Made by a program: the position numbers and the translations under genes. Below are positions 5,983 to 6,033 of a stretch of 6,033 nt of DNA, one piece after another (position 1 is the first letter of the stretch; every line of letters starts with the position of its first letter). The notes under the pieces are model-generated. The model saw only the letters and a program-made list of their open reading frames with translations, searched no databases and had not been told where the DNA came from. Origin of the DNA: Pelagibacteraceae bacterium (GTDB taxonomy: Bacteria > Pseudomonadota > Alphaproteobacteria > Pelagibacterales > Pelagibacteraceae); NCBI GenBank assembly GCA_008638025.1, contig VTPF01000043.1, positions 1 through 6,033 on the forward strand, in the 5' to 3' direction.

Positions 5983-6033
5983 TGGCTCCTCGAGCAGGAC
6001 TCGAACCTGCGACCAATTGATTAACAGTCAACT
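5983..6033 (-). tRNA. tRNA-Asn(GUU), 3' part (cut by window edge)
   Basis: The minus strand reads in from position 6033 through an anticodon stem (GTTGA with TCAAT, one G-T wobble at the end), loop CTGTTAA with anticodon GTT (6025-6023), a variable region, a T arm GCAGG/CCTGC around TTCGAGT, the 3' acceptor half TCGAGGA, discriminator G and an encoded CCA (5985-5983). Loop and acceptor closely match bacterial tRNA-Asn. The 5' acceptor strand and D arm lie beyond the window. Its 3' end is 4 nt from the stop of the convergent XRE gene. Confidence 0.95.

Noticed and set aside
5964..5990. Intrinsic terminator for the tRNA
   Set aside because: Only a 4-bp pairing that would use tRNA acceptor bases can be drawn before the T6 run, which is too weak to call.
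5983..6033. tRNA-Asn as an integration (att) site for a mobile element
   Set aside because: No integrase, no repeated tRNA 3' end within the window and no composition shift are seen; the neighbours look like ordinary chromosomal genes.
1..6033. CRISPR array, insertion sequence or defence system
   Set aside because: No regularly spaced repeats, transposase or nuclease motifs, or terminal inverted repeats were seen; every gene fits a housekeeping family.

Overview
The window is very AT-rich, with long A/T homopolymers inside genes, overlapping or 1-nt-spaced genes and almost no intergenic DNA. Together with an AapJQMP amino-acid transporter, this suggests a streamlined marine alphaproteobacterium of the SAR11/Pelagibacter type. 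The taxonomy is inferred from composition and gene content; no search was run.

Layout. Positions 1-23 hold the last codons of the upstream gene, most likely aapJ (periplasmic amino-acid-binding protein). A strong intercistronic hairpin with a T-run follows. Three tightly packed plus-strand genes come next: permease aapQ (84-1268), permease aapM (1270-2322, 1-nt gap) and ATPase aapP (2319-3056, ATGA overlap). The aapP stop overlaps by 6 nt, tail to tail, a minus-strand PLP enzyme of the cysteine synthase family (4043-3051). Upstream of that gene on the same strand is a class I DNA photolyase (5500-4082), 38 nt away. A 115-bp divergent intergenic region separates the photolyase from a small XRE-type regulator (5616-5978, plus). 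The regulator ends 4 nt before the 3' end of a minus-strand tRNA-Asn(GUU) cut by the window edge.

How the parts work together. AapJ, AapQ, AapM and AapP form a complete general L-amino-acid ABC importer: binding protein, two permeases and one ATPase. The hairpin after aapJ probably allows more binding protein than membrane/ATPase subunits. The photolyase repairs UV-induced cyclobutane pyrimidine dimers, as expected for a sunlit surface-water cell. The cysteine synthase homologue is either co-transcribed with it or driven by a candidate leaderless promoter in the 38-nt gap. The XRE protein resembles the alphaproteobacterial PhrR/PraR class and may act on the shared divergent region, which carries short repeated and palindromic elements.

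I see no clear undescribed system. The second-look items are regulatory and architectural: the tandem hairpins after aapJ, a perfect 20-bp palindrome inside aapQ, the terminator-less convergent overlap, the candidate leaderless promoter, and repeated ACATTA/TAATGT hexamers between the photolyase and XRE genes.
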